Positions 1 to 10,931 of a stretch of 64,000 nt of DNA are shown piece after piece. Each line of letters begins with the position of its first letter. Within the stretch, counting starts at the first letter, position 1. The stretch is from Benincasa hispida (taxonomy: Eukaryota > Streptophyta > Magnoliopsida > Cucurbitales > Cucurbitaceae): assembly GCF_009727055.1 (NCBI RefSeq), contig NC_052350.1:27869564-27933563 (forward strand), written 5' to 3'. The notes beneath the pieces are model-generated. The model saw only the letters and a list, made by a program, of their open reading frames with translations, did no database searches and was not told where the DNA came from. The translations under genes were made by a program, and so were the position numbers.

Positions 1-2
1 TT

Positions 3-2440
3 GTTCTGTTCATTGATGATTACTCTCGGTTTACCTGGATATATTTTCTTAAACATCGTTCTACCTTGTCTCAAATACATATTGATTTTGCTAATATGGT
101 TAACACTCAGTTCTCTCGTACAATCAAGGCTCTTTATACAAATAACGCCTTAGAATATAAGGACTCTAGTATTCTTTCTTTTCCCACCCAGCAAGGCACT
201 CTTGTCTCCATACCTCTTAACAAAATGGGTGAACGAAACGTAAACATCGTCACATTCTGGACACTGTTCGGGCTCATCTCCTGTCCTGCAAAATTTTGGG
301 GAAAGGACGCTCTTACTTCTTTCTACACGATCAATTGTCTTCTTTCTTCTGTCCTTCACAATGTTTCTCCATTTGAATGATTATATAGTACTCCTCCTAA
401 TTACTCAAATCTCAAGGTCTTTGGTTGTGCATGTTTTTTCTTCTCTATTCACATGAACACACAAAATTAAAACCACATGCGCGTCTCTATTGCTTCCTTG
501 GCTACATAACCAAACACAAAGGTTTCCATTGTTGGGATCCTCTTTCTAAAAGATTATGCATCTCTCGCCATGTTACTTTCTAGGAGCATAAAATGTTCTC
601 TAGTCTCTCGAACTTTGGTAATTCTCTTTCAGGTCCTCATATCTTTCTCTTTGATGGTTCCGTTGATCTTTTCCCTTCATTTGTATCTTCTCGTGATACT
701 GAGCTTGAGAAATCTACGCCCGTCTCTATTGATCTTGATCAGCCCTTTGTCTCACATGTGGAGTTTGAACCTCCTTCTGATCCTGACCATGCTTCACCTA
801 TTTGACACCCCACTTAGGTAAGGGCACCCCCCACTCATCTTCGAGACTTTCACTATTTCTCCATTATCAGTTCCTTGGTTGAATCTACCTCTTTTTATGA
901 GGCGAATACTAACCGTCCGTCATAACAAGCTATGAGTGAATAACTCCAGGCTTTAGACAAGATGCACATGGGACTATGTTGACTTGCTTATGGTAAGAAA
1001 CAAATTGGTTGTAGGTGGGTTTACAAAATCAAGAATCACTCTAATGGCTCTATTGAGTGTTATAAAGCTTGGCTGGTCGCAAAAGGGTACTCTAAAAAAA
1101 TATGAGATCAATTATGAGGAGACTTTTGCTCTTGTGGCCTAGATGACATATGTTCTGAGTCTCTTAGTTGTTGCTGTAGCCAAATAGTGGCCTCTTTTTC
1201 AGATGAATGTCAAGAATAATTTCCTTAATGGGGCCTTATATGAGAAAGTCTATATGCAACACCCTCAAGTGTCTCTCTTCCATCTTAGAAGGTATGTCTC
1301 TTTCATTGAGCGTTGTATGGATTGAAGCAAGCCCTGTGAGCCTGGTTTGCAACTTTCATTTCCACCATTGTTCAACTTGACTTTACGTCCAGTTCTCATG
1401 ACACGACAATTTTTACGTGTTAAAAAGATCACGGTGTTGTTCTTCTTCTCCTATATTTCGATGATATGATTATTATTGGGATGATCATCAGGCTATTTCT
1501 TTTTTACAATTCTACCTTGGCGAGCACTTGAGATGAAGTATTTGGGTTCATTTAGTTACTTTCTTGGTCATGAAGTATCAATGAGCTCTGCTGGTTACTC
1601 ATTGTCTCAAGCAAAATATGCCCCAGACTTATTGTGCGCTTCAGGATCACCGACTCTGCTACTACCCCAACACCACTCGACTCCAATGTTCGCTTGACTC
1701 TGTTTGATGTCGTTTCCCTTGAAGATGCCAATCTCTACCATCAACTTGTTGCCAATCTTATTTATCTGATAGTAACTTGTCCCGATATTACATATGTTGT
1801 TCATATTGTAAGTCAGTTCATGGATGCTCCTTGGACCATTCATTTTACTATTGTTCTTCGTATTCTTTGCTATGTCAAGGGGACTTTGGGACATGGTCTT
1901 CAGTTATCTTCCTAGTCATCTCTAATCTTATTCAACTACTCTAATGTTGATTGGACTGGTGATCCTACTAACAAGCGTTTTACTTCAGATTACTGTTTCT
2001 ACCTCAGTGACTTTCTTATTTCTTGGCAGAGTAAGAAACAGAGTGATGTCTCTCGTTATAGTATGGAGTCTGAATACCATACCTTGGCTGATGCTACGCC
2101 AGAGCTATTGTGGCTCCGCTGGCTTCTTGCTGATATGAGAGTTCCTCAACTGTCTGCCACTATCCTTTATTGTGACAATCATAACGTCATCCAGCTTGTT
2201 CACAATGATATTTTCATGAATGCACCAACATATTGAGAATGATTGTCATTTTGTTTGACATCATCTCTAGAGTAAAACTTTTTTTTTACAAGTTATTTTT
2301 ACTACTGAGCAACCACTCGATATTTTTACCAAAGCTTTGTCCCTCGGGTGCCTCCTTCAGCTGTTTAACAAACTCAAGTTGATTCCTACTTTACCATCTG
2401 AGTTTGAGGGAGGGTATGAATGTATAAACATACTTAGTCT
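3..2440 (+). pseudogene. Degenerate Ty1/copia polyprotein (integrase, RT, RNase H), left-truncated by the window
   Basis: Reading frame 3 opens inside the integrase core with a F-I-D-D-Y-S-R-F-T-W run (from position 3), the copia rve signature. The integrase C-terminus with a V-F-G-C-A-C-F motif follows near 410-450 after a stop at 378. RT pieces appear near 1005-1100 (C-R-W-V-Y-K-I-K, A-K-G-Y-S) and 1315-1480 (A-L-Y-G-L-K-Q-A and a Y-F-D-D-M version of the YVDD site). RNase H is readable at 1634-1915 and 1950-2400, ending in D-I-F-T-K-A-L. Many stops and frame changes separate these blocks, so it is a dead copy. Gag and protease would lie left of the window. The family lineage is not assigned. 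Confidence 0.85.
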
Positions 2441-2575
2441 ATGTAGTTAGAGAAATTTTATGTTGATTGAGTCTTTCTAAGGTCTATTTTTAGTCTCTTG
2501 ATATTGTATTTATACCCCAATTCTGTATAATATATCTCATGGAAATACATTCGTAACAATTGCTTTTTCCAAATT
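2399..2575 (+). repeat. Possible polypurine tract and short 3' LTR of the first copia remnant
   Basis: Directly after the RNase H end there is a purine-rich stretch (TTTGAGGGAGGGT, about 2404-2416), where a copia 3' polypurine tract is expected. It is followed by a roughly 160-bp AT-rich stretch that begins TGAATG and contains a TATTTATACC box near 2505. A short LTR is plausible, but the 5' partner is outside the window, so neither end can be confirmed. Confidence 0.35.
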
Positions 2576-3633
2576 TGACTTGTCATATTTATTTTCTTTT
2601 TTCAAATACATATCCCTTGGTGACTTTAATTTCACTCTAATTAAAATTTCAAATTCACAATTTAGACTCCCTTTTCTTTGTGAATGCACACTCTCTCTAT
2701 CCATGCAAATATAATGCTCTACATTTTACAAATGTAGTTAATTTTCATAAATTGAAGTTTAAATTCAGGATTTCACTTTGGACAAGTATTTTGAAATAAG
2801 TTGAATTAGATGTAATTGTTGAGAATAATTAGTTATCTTAAATTGTAGGAATTTATTTCCCTTTAATTTTAAAGTTAGGAGCCATATTTAATATTTTTGA
2901 GGAATATAATTGGTTTGTTTGTTTTGGTTTGAGAAATTTATTAAAATATTTAGATTAAAGAAGGATAAGAAGGATAAGAAGAGAACTTCCCCCCCGCGCA
3001 AACCACCTAGAATGTAGATCCATGAACTCCAACATACAACAAATCGTCCCAATTTCTATTGCTGATGATCGCTACTTGTCGATAACCACTGCATGTCACC
3101 GATCGCCGACCATTGTGGTAAGTTATGCACCATGTCATTCTCACGCTTCCTCTTATATTTCATCGATTGACGCTACTTGTTGCAACCAGTTGGTGCAAGC
3201 AGAACCAGTTGGTGCAGGCTAGCCGCCTTCCATCAATATTTGCGTATGGTATTTAAGATGTCATTGTCGCTAGTTGTGATTGCTACCATCGGATACTGTC
3301 GATACTCATGCCATTCAAGGTTAGAATTGGTTGATGCAAAAGATGAATTGGCTTGACTTCACGTTTTTCAGCCTATTAAAAAAGTATGTTGGTAATTTTG
3401 ACTTACTGTAATTAAAGTGTATTTAAAAATCTTTCCTAAGGAGGGTTCATAACATCTGAGTTATATGCTTTTGAGTGGTTTGGATTTTTGTAATTTATTT
3501 TTATTTTTATTTTAATTTATTTTCCGATTTTTATTAAAGAAAAGCTAATTTACTATTATTCCAAATGAAAAGTTAAAATATGTTATACTTTGGTTAGAAA
3601 AAAAGACAAAGAAACAAAACCCGCACCATGAAT
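2576..3633. other. AT-rich intergenic DNA, no gene seen
   Basis: Strongly AT-rich sequence with a small AAGGATAAG direct repeat near 2958-2980. The only open frame (3022-3222) shows no recognisable domain. The segment ends at the target-site duplication of the MULE that starts at 3634. Confidence 0.6.
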
Positions 3634-3757
3634 GGGAAATTTGGGCCAATGACCTAATATCTAGGCCCATAATATCAAATGACCCATTTTTTAAAAAAAT
3701 TGTCAATTGATCTTTTGCTGACGTTATCACGGTATGAGATTACAAGAATTACCCCTG
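3634..3757 (+). repeat. MULE left terminal inverted repeat
   Basis: Begins GGGAAATTTGGGCCAATGA and pairs with the reverse complement of 9082-9202. Shared blocks include the 19-bp tip, a GGCCCATAA / GGTCCATAA block, a T-rich/A-rich run, TGTCA-TTGA, a TGACGTTATCA-like block and TATGAGATTACAA. Identity is roughly 80% with small indels by eye. Confidence 0.85.
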
Positions 3758-3908
3758 ATAACTGTCTCACTCTCACTACTTGGATCTCGCTCTTGCTATC
3801 TGTCTATCTTCCATCATGATGTGATTGTTTGTCACTATACGATTGATTTGACAATTTTCATGAAATATGTCTACAACTTAAAATCGTTAACACACAACAA
3901 AATATGTA

Positions 3909-6552
3909 ATGGTGAATTCTTTGAAATCTAAACTTCATTTGAACTGTCATTTTGTTGAACGAAGATTTATTGAACGAGGTTTTTCAGAGCAGAGTTTTTC
4001 GAAACCAAACGGAGTTTTCAGAATGGAACAACGAGAGAGATCTATGTGTATTACTATCTACTTAATAAAAAATATTTTCTTGCTTTGTAGGATGACAAAA
4101 AAGTGTGTAGTAATTCGATACGGAGGTCAGAACCAAAATTTGTATGTTAGAGGTGAGCTAATAGGAATCATTGTGCCTATTACCTTGAAGTATGAAGAAC
4201 TTAAAACTCACATTTACAGGGTTGCAAATGTAAGTTGCTCAGAGTTTGATGTTGTTATGAAAGTTAAATATAAACTTGACTTTGAAGCCCCTCCACAATA
4301 CATACGGAATGACGGTGATGTTCACTTCCTTCTTTGTTGGGACGATCTTTCTAGACTTCAGCTATATGTAACGCTAAAATCATACCACAACAAAAATGTG
4401 AATATGAGTCATGATGATATAGGTGTAGACAGACAATACGAAGTATCATATGAGCTTAATCGAGAAGAGGGTGATATTCCATTGTCTATGAACACTCAAC
4501 CATCAACATTATCAATAGACAATGACAGCATTCATGCAATGGACTTAGAAAGAGAAACTTAATGTAATGGACCTGTGCTTGGTAATGAGAGATTAACAGG
4601 CTTGAATTTTATGGATTGTGGTCCTTCAGAAGAGCGTGATCCTTTCGTGGTTGATAATGAAAGATTAGTAGGATTGAATTTTATGGACTGTGGTCCTTCA
4701 GAGGTGCATAGACCTACAGTGGCTATTACTGAGAGATCAGTAGGATTGAATTCCATGTCTTCATATCATAGAGGGGAATTGATTATGCCGGGTACCTCTT
4801 CATCTGAGACAGATGTTGAAATTGGTCAAATTTTTTTGAGTAAAAGTGATTTAAAAATGAGATTTTCTATTCTGTTCATAAACAATAATTTTGAATATAA
4901 GGTAAGGAAGTCAACTAAGTCTTTTTTTACTGTCAAATGTATAAATGATAATTGTAAGTGGAGCCTTCGTGTAGTGAAAATTCCAAGGTGTGACATATTT
5001 AAGGTCCCGAAGTATGTGCGGTTGCACACATGTTCTATTGAAATTTTAAATCATGACCATAGACAAACAATGACTGCGGTAGTTGGTGAACTAATCAAAG
5101 ACAAGTTTACAGGCGTAAGACGTGTTTATAAACCTCGTCACATCGTTGAAGATATGAGGAAAGAGTACGACGTAAACATAAGTTACGATAAGGCATGATG
5201 TGCAAGGGAAACTGCTTATGCTCTCGCTAGGGGTACTCCAGAAGAGTCATACGTTGTTTTACATGCATATGGTGAAGCGTTAAAAATGGAGAATCCAGGT
5301 ACAAGGTGTGAAATTGAACTTGAAAATAATGTCCATTTCAAGTACATGTTTATGGCATTAGGGCCTTGTATTAGAGGTTTTTCGAGTTGTCGGCCTATGA
5401 TAATTGTTGATGGATCGCATCTGAAAGGAAAATACAAATGGACCATGTTGATCGGCGTTTCTATGGATGGCAACAACCAAGTTTATCCACTAGCATATGC
5501 CATAGTGGACAATGAAACTGATTGAGCTTGGAAGTGGTTTATGTCGAACTTGAAGTGTGCCATTGGAGAACCCTCTTAACTTGGTGTTCGTGTCTAATCG
5601 AGCGGTATCTATTGGCAATGCCATTCATGTAGTTTTTCTCACGGCATTTCATGGATTGTGCACATACAACCTAAACAATAGTATTCTTTCCAACTTTAAG
5701 GACAGTACGATTGTTGGGATGTTTCAAGGATGCAGCCAGGCATTTCGCATGTCAGAGTTCCAAGCACACTGGAACCAACTACGTACTTTTTGAAATGATG
5801 CAATATTAAAATATTTGGAGGATATTGGTCTTAAAAGGTGGGCACGTGTTTACCAAACAGAACGAAGATACGATAACATGACGTCCATAGTGCAGAGTGT
5901 TTCAATTCATTGACCAAAGAGTATCGATAGCTGCCCATAATGTGCTTATTGGAACATGTTTGAGGCCTCATCTAGTCATGGTTTTATGAACGGAAGAATT
6001 ATTGGGCATCTCGAACGACGTCACACTCGGACTACTATGAAAACTTATTAGCAACTAAGTGTGACAAGGGCAGACGATATCAAGTTGAGTCGATTGATCG
6101 TTATAGGATCCATGGTGGACAATCGAATTGGACGGTATTGTGAACATCCATATGAAGGAATGCACATGCAAGGAATTTGACTCACTCGGTATCTCATGTT
6201 CGCATGCAATTGTGGCTACGCGAGAACGAAACATCCCCTTCCATGGTTTGTGCAGTCCATTATATAGCGTTGACTCCCTCATGGCTGCTTATGCAGAGCT
6301 CGTAAATTCACTCGGTCACATATCTAAATGGAAGAGATCTCCGGGATATGTGGAAAAGAATATTGCACCTCCTAGAAGAGTGGTACAGGTCGAACGACGA
6401 AGAGTACAAAGAATACCATCAAGAGGAGAACAACACAGATAAATAAAATGTGGTAGGTGTGGGAACTACGGGCATAATCAACAAAACTACAGTGAACCGC
6501 TCACGTCTGGGCGACCTAATGATTCTAATCCAAATGATTCAAATGTCGGTTG
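3909..6552 (+). pseudogene. MULE transposase (mudrA-like), broken
   Basis: Blocks in order: an N-terminal region often seen in plant MULE transposases (about 4090-4380); a 24-residue tandem repeat (4581-4760); the MuDR plug/zinc-type region with C-x4-C and H-x-C (about 4810-5195); the DDE domain with I-I-V-D-G-S-H-L-K-G (first catalytic Asp, about 5400) and Y-P-L-A-Y-A-I-V-D-N-E; the block that should hold the second catalytic Asp reads V-S-N-R-A-V-S-I-G-N-A (about 5587), so the Asp is Asn; a SWIM zinc finger C-T-C-K-E-F-D...C-S-H (6157-6205); and a C-terminal CCHC-like knuckle C-G-R-C-G-N-Y-G-H (about 6450-6490). Stops at 4560, 5197 and 5523 and frame changes after 5793 break it. The start is uncertain: 3909 opens the frame, while a Met near 4091 better fits the conserved region. 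Confidence 0.88.
4581..4760 (+). repeat. 72-bp in-frame tandem repeat inside the MULE transposase
   Basis: Homologous points TTGAATTT occur at 4602, 4674 and 4746, a period of exactly 72 bp (24 codons), about 2.5 copies. Each unit encodes E-R-x-x-G-L-N-F-M-D-C-G-P-S-E plus a variable tail. The length keeps frame, so it may vary between copies of the family without breaking the protein. Confidence 0.85.
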
Positions 6553-6819
6553 ATTGTAATGTCTATGTGCCACTTGTAATCCTCAAAACTGTAACTTTCT
6601 ATGTGCCACTTTAATCCTCAAAGCTATAATTTTCTATGTGCCACTTGTCTTTTCACGAATCTCTTTAAATGTATCGTTTATCTCACTCTCCCTTTTATAA
6701 GTTTAATTAAGTGGTTGTCTATTCATGAATCATTCTGGAAACATCTCGCTCTCGCTAATTTCACTATTGCTAATCTCGCTATCACTTGTAATCACTTTTA
6801 AAATGTCTCACTTATAAGT

Positions 6820-8552
6820 TTAATTACTAAAGTGTGACTTAGGTGGAGGTGGGGTAGGTGACTTAGGTGGAGATGGGGTAGGTGACCTACGTATAGGTTG
6901 GGTGGGTGATCGAGATAGAGTCGAGATGAGGGACATGGTGGCATCGTGGCCTGTCTGTGGAGTGGGGGACCTCGTCGCCTCAAACAATGTGGAACCCCTC
7001 ATAGACTATAATAGAGACAAAATAGTTGACAATTGTGCTTTGATGTCTCTCGTGTCCGTCTCTAGGTTCAATACATGGGCATTCAAACTCAATATTGAGC
7101 TATCAATGCTCCGTAGGTACGAATATACATTAGGATCAACATTACCTCCCTCATTGTGGCCTGAAACCTCTAGGATAGAACACTCCTTCTCAAGCTCAGG
7201 ACGTACGTCACCCACTAGCACATCATGAAACATATCCTTACTAGGGGTGTAAGTAGGCTTGTGGATGTTTTGGTCCCCATCATATTCGTCGTCCCTCACT
7301 TCACCTTCTAAATTACCCTGCTGTTCACCTTCCACACCTTCTAAACTATTATCTGAACTACTGCCGCTCTTTGAACTACTAGAGCTCTCTGAACTCTCGG
7401 TGTTAGAGTGTGCTTGTCTTACGATCCATCTATCAATTGGGGTGTCCCGAAACTTCTTCTCAACATCGGACATGACAAGACCCTATTTGACTTTTGTCTG
7501 CATTAAGGAACCAAGTAAGATGGTTAGTGTGCATTTAACAACCCAATAAACATACTATGGCTAGATAGATTACACTTACATTTTGAGACTAAAAAATGTC
7601 TCTCTCGAGTGTTTTGAATGACACCGGGTGGGAGTATGACCACCGTAATATATGAGGCACAACTACCTTGCTCATTCGAGTGGCAACGTTCCCTGCTATT
7701 GACGATAGGATCTCGTACGTCCACACCTAAATCCAAACTACTCAAGTTTATAACTATGTTAATGTTAAACCAAAGATAAAGTTAAGTTAAGGAACATCTA
7801 CCTGGAATGCTTGGGGAAATCCACGGAGCGAGTACTTCACAACATAATTTTTATTTCCCCTCACCTTCTCCTTGTATAAACCAACCTTATCGTTTAGTGT
7901 AGTCTTCAGGGCGTTGAGTGTCCTCTGCCAAATAATTGTACCTCAGTCAAGATTGTTGTAGTAATCTATGTCTTCAACATCGTCAAATAGAGTACGATCA
8001 ACAACATTTTTTTACTTTTTTTTACCCATCATTGTAATCTCTGTGTAATATTACTAGGGTAATTTTAACAACATCATCGTCATTTTCAAATACCAAATTT
8101 TTGTATTCTTCTTCAAGTAAATTCAAGTGGAATGCGTCTAAGGTCGATTAATTACCAAAGTACCTTGTAAAAAGTTCTTGTGAGGACTCCTCACTCTGTA
8201 CAACTCGTGTAGAAGACCGCAAACTAGTGATCAATAAAAAGTTGTCCTTCGAAAATGTGACGACCTTTTCTCTAACAAAGAAACTAATCGAGTTCACTCC
8301 TGACTTCTTCACTTCCCTCAATAACATATGGTGGATTAGTGGGTTGTTGAATACAAGTTCAGTGTCTACAAAGCGACCAAAAACTGTTTTCTTGAACATC
8401 TCTAACTGCCTTCCGGTAAGCTTCTCCTTTACAATCTTGTTGGCATTGGCAACGTGGGCCAGACACGTTACTTGCCTGGGAAACCTATCAACTTCACGAA
8501 TTTTCAAAGATTTTGACATCTTAAAGTACTCTTGCATTATATGAACATTCAA
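6820..8552 (-). pseudogene. Second MULE gene: DUF1985-like protein with acidic/Ser-rich and Pro-rich C-terminus
   Basis: On the reverse strand the first block (8552-8148, 134 residues) contains L-T-G-R-Q-L-E-M-F-K-K-T-V-F-G-R-F and F-F-V-R-E-K-V-V-T-F-S-K, a pattern I recognise as DUF1985, a plant domain tied to Ulp1-like proteases in MULEs. The match continues around 7990-7810 (W-Q-R-T-L-N-A-L-K, then S-L-R-G-F-P-Q-A-F-Q) after a stop. The last block (7473-6820) is Ser/Glu-rich, then heptad-like, then has one in-frame stop at 7006 followed by S-P-T-P-P-P-P-K-S repeats. No Cys-protease His/Asp/Cys blocks were recognised, so the Ulp1 part seems absent. It converges on the transposase gene. Function unknown; the family call rests on memory of the domain. 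Confidence 0.7.
6835..6905. repeat. 24-bp minisatellite coding Pro-rich tail
   Basis: GTGACTTAGGTGGAGRTGGG is repeated about three times with decay. On the reverse strand it encodes the S-P-T-P-P-P-P-K-type tail of the second MULE gene. Confidence 0.65.
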
Positions 8553-8610
8553 TTTATCAGTTAACAGGTTCGTACTAAAAAATCACTAACAAAACATACT
8601 GTTAAAGTTT

Positions 8611-8733
8611 TGCTCTCGCTAATCTCGCTCTCGCTAATCTCGCTCTCTCTAATCTCACTCTCTCTAATCTTCCTCTCACTAATCTCGCTCTCTCTTATCT
8701 CGCTCTAGCCCATCTCGCTCTCGCAAAACTCGT
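8611..8733. repeat. 15-bp tandem repeat in MULE subterminal region
   Basis: About eight head-to-tail units of CGCTCTCGCTAATCT with substitutions. Single or paired copies of the same motif occur near 6745-6785 (between the two MULE genes) and a weaker form near 3765-3800 next to the left TIR, so it is an element-internal repeat family rather than a genomic microsatellite. Confidence 0.75.
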
Positions 8734-9081
8734 CCACTACCTTGTCTGACTCTAACTATATCTTCTTCGTCCTCAACCAATGCAGAACATATCGAAACCC
8801 AAAATAAAAAACAGACGTGGCCGATTAAACCTCGAAACCAGTTATGAACGTGACGACTGATTAAACGAAACTAACCTAAATAGATGCAACACAACATGCA
8901 AGACAAAAATTAAATTCACTAATCTAGTAGAGAGCTTCGATTACGACAGTAGAGAATTTCGATAATGATAGTAGATGGATGATGGTTTTGCAGAGCGAGA
9001 TTGAACGACACTTGCACGAGAATTTTGAGCATGGGACGATCGTTGAGTTTGAGTATGCGAGTATCGTATAGACTAGAGAGA

Positions 9082-9202
9082 CATTTTTGTAATCTCATAT
9101 CTTGATGACGTAAGTAGAGGGTCAACTGACAGTTCTTTAAAAAAAAGGAGTCGTTTGACCTTATGGACCAAAATATTATTAGCTCATTGGCCCAAATTTC
9201 CC
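9082..9202 (-). repeat. MULE right terminal inverted repeat
   Basis: Reverse complement begins GGGAAATTTGGGCCAATGA and continues in register with the left repeat through TATGAGATTACAA. The adjoining 9203-9212 holds the right copy of the target-site duplication. Confidence 0.85.
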
Positions 9203-10931
9203 CACCATTAACACATCGAGCACCCCGACTTTGCCAAAATGCAGATCTCACCAACAGCATTCCATTCTTTATCAAATTTACGAACCAACGTCAACCTATT
9301 TTAGTCATTAGAATTTAAAACACCATCAAAGTTGAAATCCTCGCTTCACATTTCACTTCTTTATATTATTGAGAAAAGTAAAACTATTTCAAAAGAAGAA
9401 AAGCAGTGGATTACTTGTCAGAAATGTGGGCTGCTTCATCCCCATTTTGAAGTGAAGGAAAACGACTGTCACAAATCCACTCTGTTTCTATTTATAAAAC
9501 TAAAGCCCGAGCTTCCAGATTCTCTGTTGACTTCCAAAATTACCACTCACGAGAAAGTAATCAATCAAAATCATCCCTTCTATGTCAATTGTTAAGCTTT
9601 GAATGAATCAAGTTCTTCGCCAGTCCACTCATTCAATAAACTCAAACCCCAACACAGCGAAAAGGATCCTATCCACAGAACTTTGAAGACAAAAGTGTGG
9701 GTCTATTAGAGCCAGAAAGACGAGTCAGGGTCCACTTGAATGATAATGAGAGAACGTGGGTGGCGTTCTTAGCCGCTCGAGGTTCTTTTCATGTTGGGTA
9801 ATTTGCACCATCATAAGTCCCCACCGGCTTCAAGATTAAACAAAACCCCAAAGAAAAAAGAAACAATAAATTATTGGGTTTTCTTTCTGAGTTTTTTTGG
9901 TCGTCTTTGTGGAGGTTTTTATTTCTTTGGTGACATTCTTTCTCCCTGTTGTTGTACTGTACTCGATGAACAGTTAACTTCATTGAAGATGAACATTAAT
10001 CCAAACATCCCATGGCCTTTTATGTCAAAGGGTAGGGCCGTTTCTTCTATTTAGACTACCCATTTCTTCGTTGGCTCTGTAATTTTGTTAAAGTTGAAGC
10101 TTTATTGCGTGGACGAACAGGCGCCGTTGCTTCTTCAACCTTGGTCCTCGCTGACCCCTTTCTGCAATTTCCTCCCTCTGTTTTAGGTCGGTGACAGTCT
10201 GAGCTCATGGTTTTTGGAGTGTTTCAGACACTTTCTTTTATCTCTGTTTTCTGATTTTTCCCTTCCCGGTTTTCTTTCTTGATTTTTAAGTTTTCGTGAT
10301 TTCTCATAGTGTCCGGATTGACTGATACCATTTATCAGCCCCTTTTCAGTTGTATTCTTTTTGGGTTTAAAGGGATTCCGTTTTGGATAATAAATTGATG
10401 GGTTTCTTCTTTGTTGTTCTTTTGCTGTAACGCATTTTTTTAAAAAAAATTTAAACCCAGTAGATCAAGAATGTCGTTTTCATGTTTATCCAAATTCCTC
10501 ATCGAAATCTTGAAAGTTTCAAGGTCACAAGTTTAATCAGCAGAAAATCTCGGGGTGTACTTTTTGATTCAGTTGTCGACTCTTATTCTATCTTTCCGCT
10601 ACTATGGTTGAGTCTTCTAAAAGATAAGGTATGTGCAGAATCTGAAAGATATTCTCGCCCTCTTTTTCTCCATTTTCCGGCATTCTCTCCACAATCCCAG
10701 CACTGGGTGTTCGTAAAAATTTTGATTCTGAAGATTGAGCTGAAGAATTGTTCGTCTTGCATTTTGCCCGCCAGTGGGTTAGTTTAAGCTTGCGGTGTGG
10801 TGAAGTGTGATTATATTCGTGGTGCGACTGTCAGTGATTCGTACACAGATTAATGAGCTTCGGCGCGTGAACCTGATGAATTTTGCGGCAATTCTTGTGA
10901 CGCGCTCTATTTCATTTCCTTATTTACTCTA
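9203..10931 (+). promoter_or_regulatory. Upstream region and 5' leader of the PP2C-CNB-kinase gene
   Basis: No convincing coding sequence. The short frames here (for example 9332-9595 and 10482-10787) lack recognisable domains. TTTATAAAA at 9491-9499 is a possible TATA box. The last kilobase is rich in pyrimidine tracts typical of plant 5' leaders and may contain a leader intron, but I could not place its splice sites. The MULE right end at 9202 sits about 1.7 kb upstream of the start codon and could supply or disturb promoter sequence (inference). Confidence 0.4.

Larger units (their letters stand above)
3634..9202. mobile_element. Mutator-like DNA transposon (MULE), full length with TIRs and target-site duplication
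   Basis: Both ends carry a long terminal inverted repeat starting GGGAAATTTGGGCCAATGA. The flanks are CACCATGAAT at 3624-3633 and CACCATTAAC at 9203-9212, an 8-of-10 match that fits the 9-10 bp duplication made by Mutator transposases. Inside lie a mudrA-type transposase pseudogene (+) and a convergent second gene with a DUF1985-like region (-), the two-gene convergent layout known from MuDR. Plant MULEs with a second gene linked to DUF1985 and Ulp1-type protease are known (Kaonashi, CUMULE); no Ulp1 catalytic region was found here. The element is about 5.57 kb and mutated in both genes. Confidence 0.88.

Noticed and set aside
3022..3222. 66-residue open frame as a gene
   Set aside because: No recognisable domain and no supporting neighbours in AT-rich DNA.
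9332..9595. 87-residue open frame upstream of the PP2C-kinase gene
   Set aside because: Low-complexity, no domain; overlaps the candidate promoter and looks like chance.
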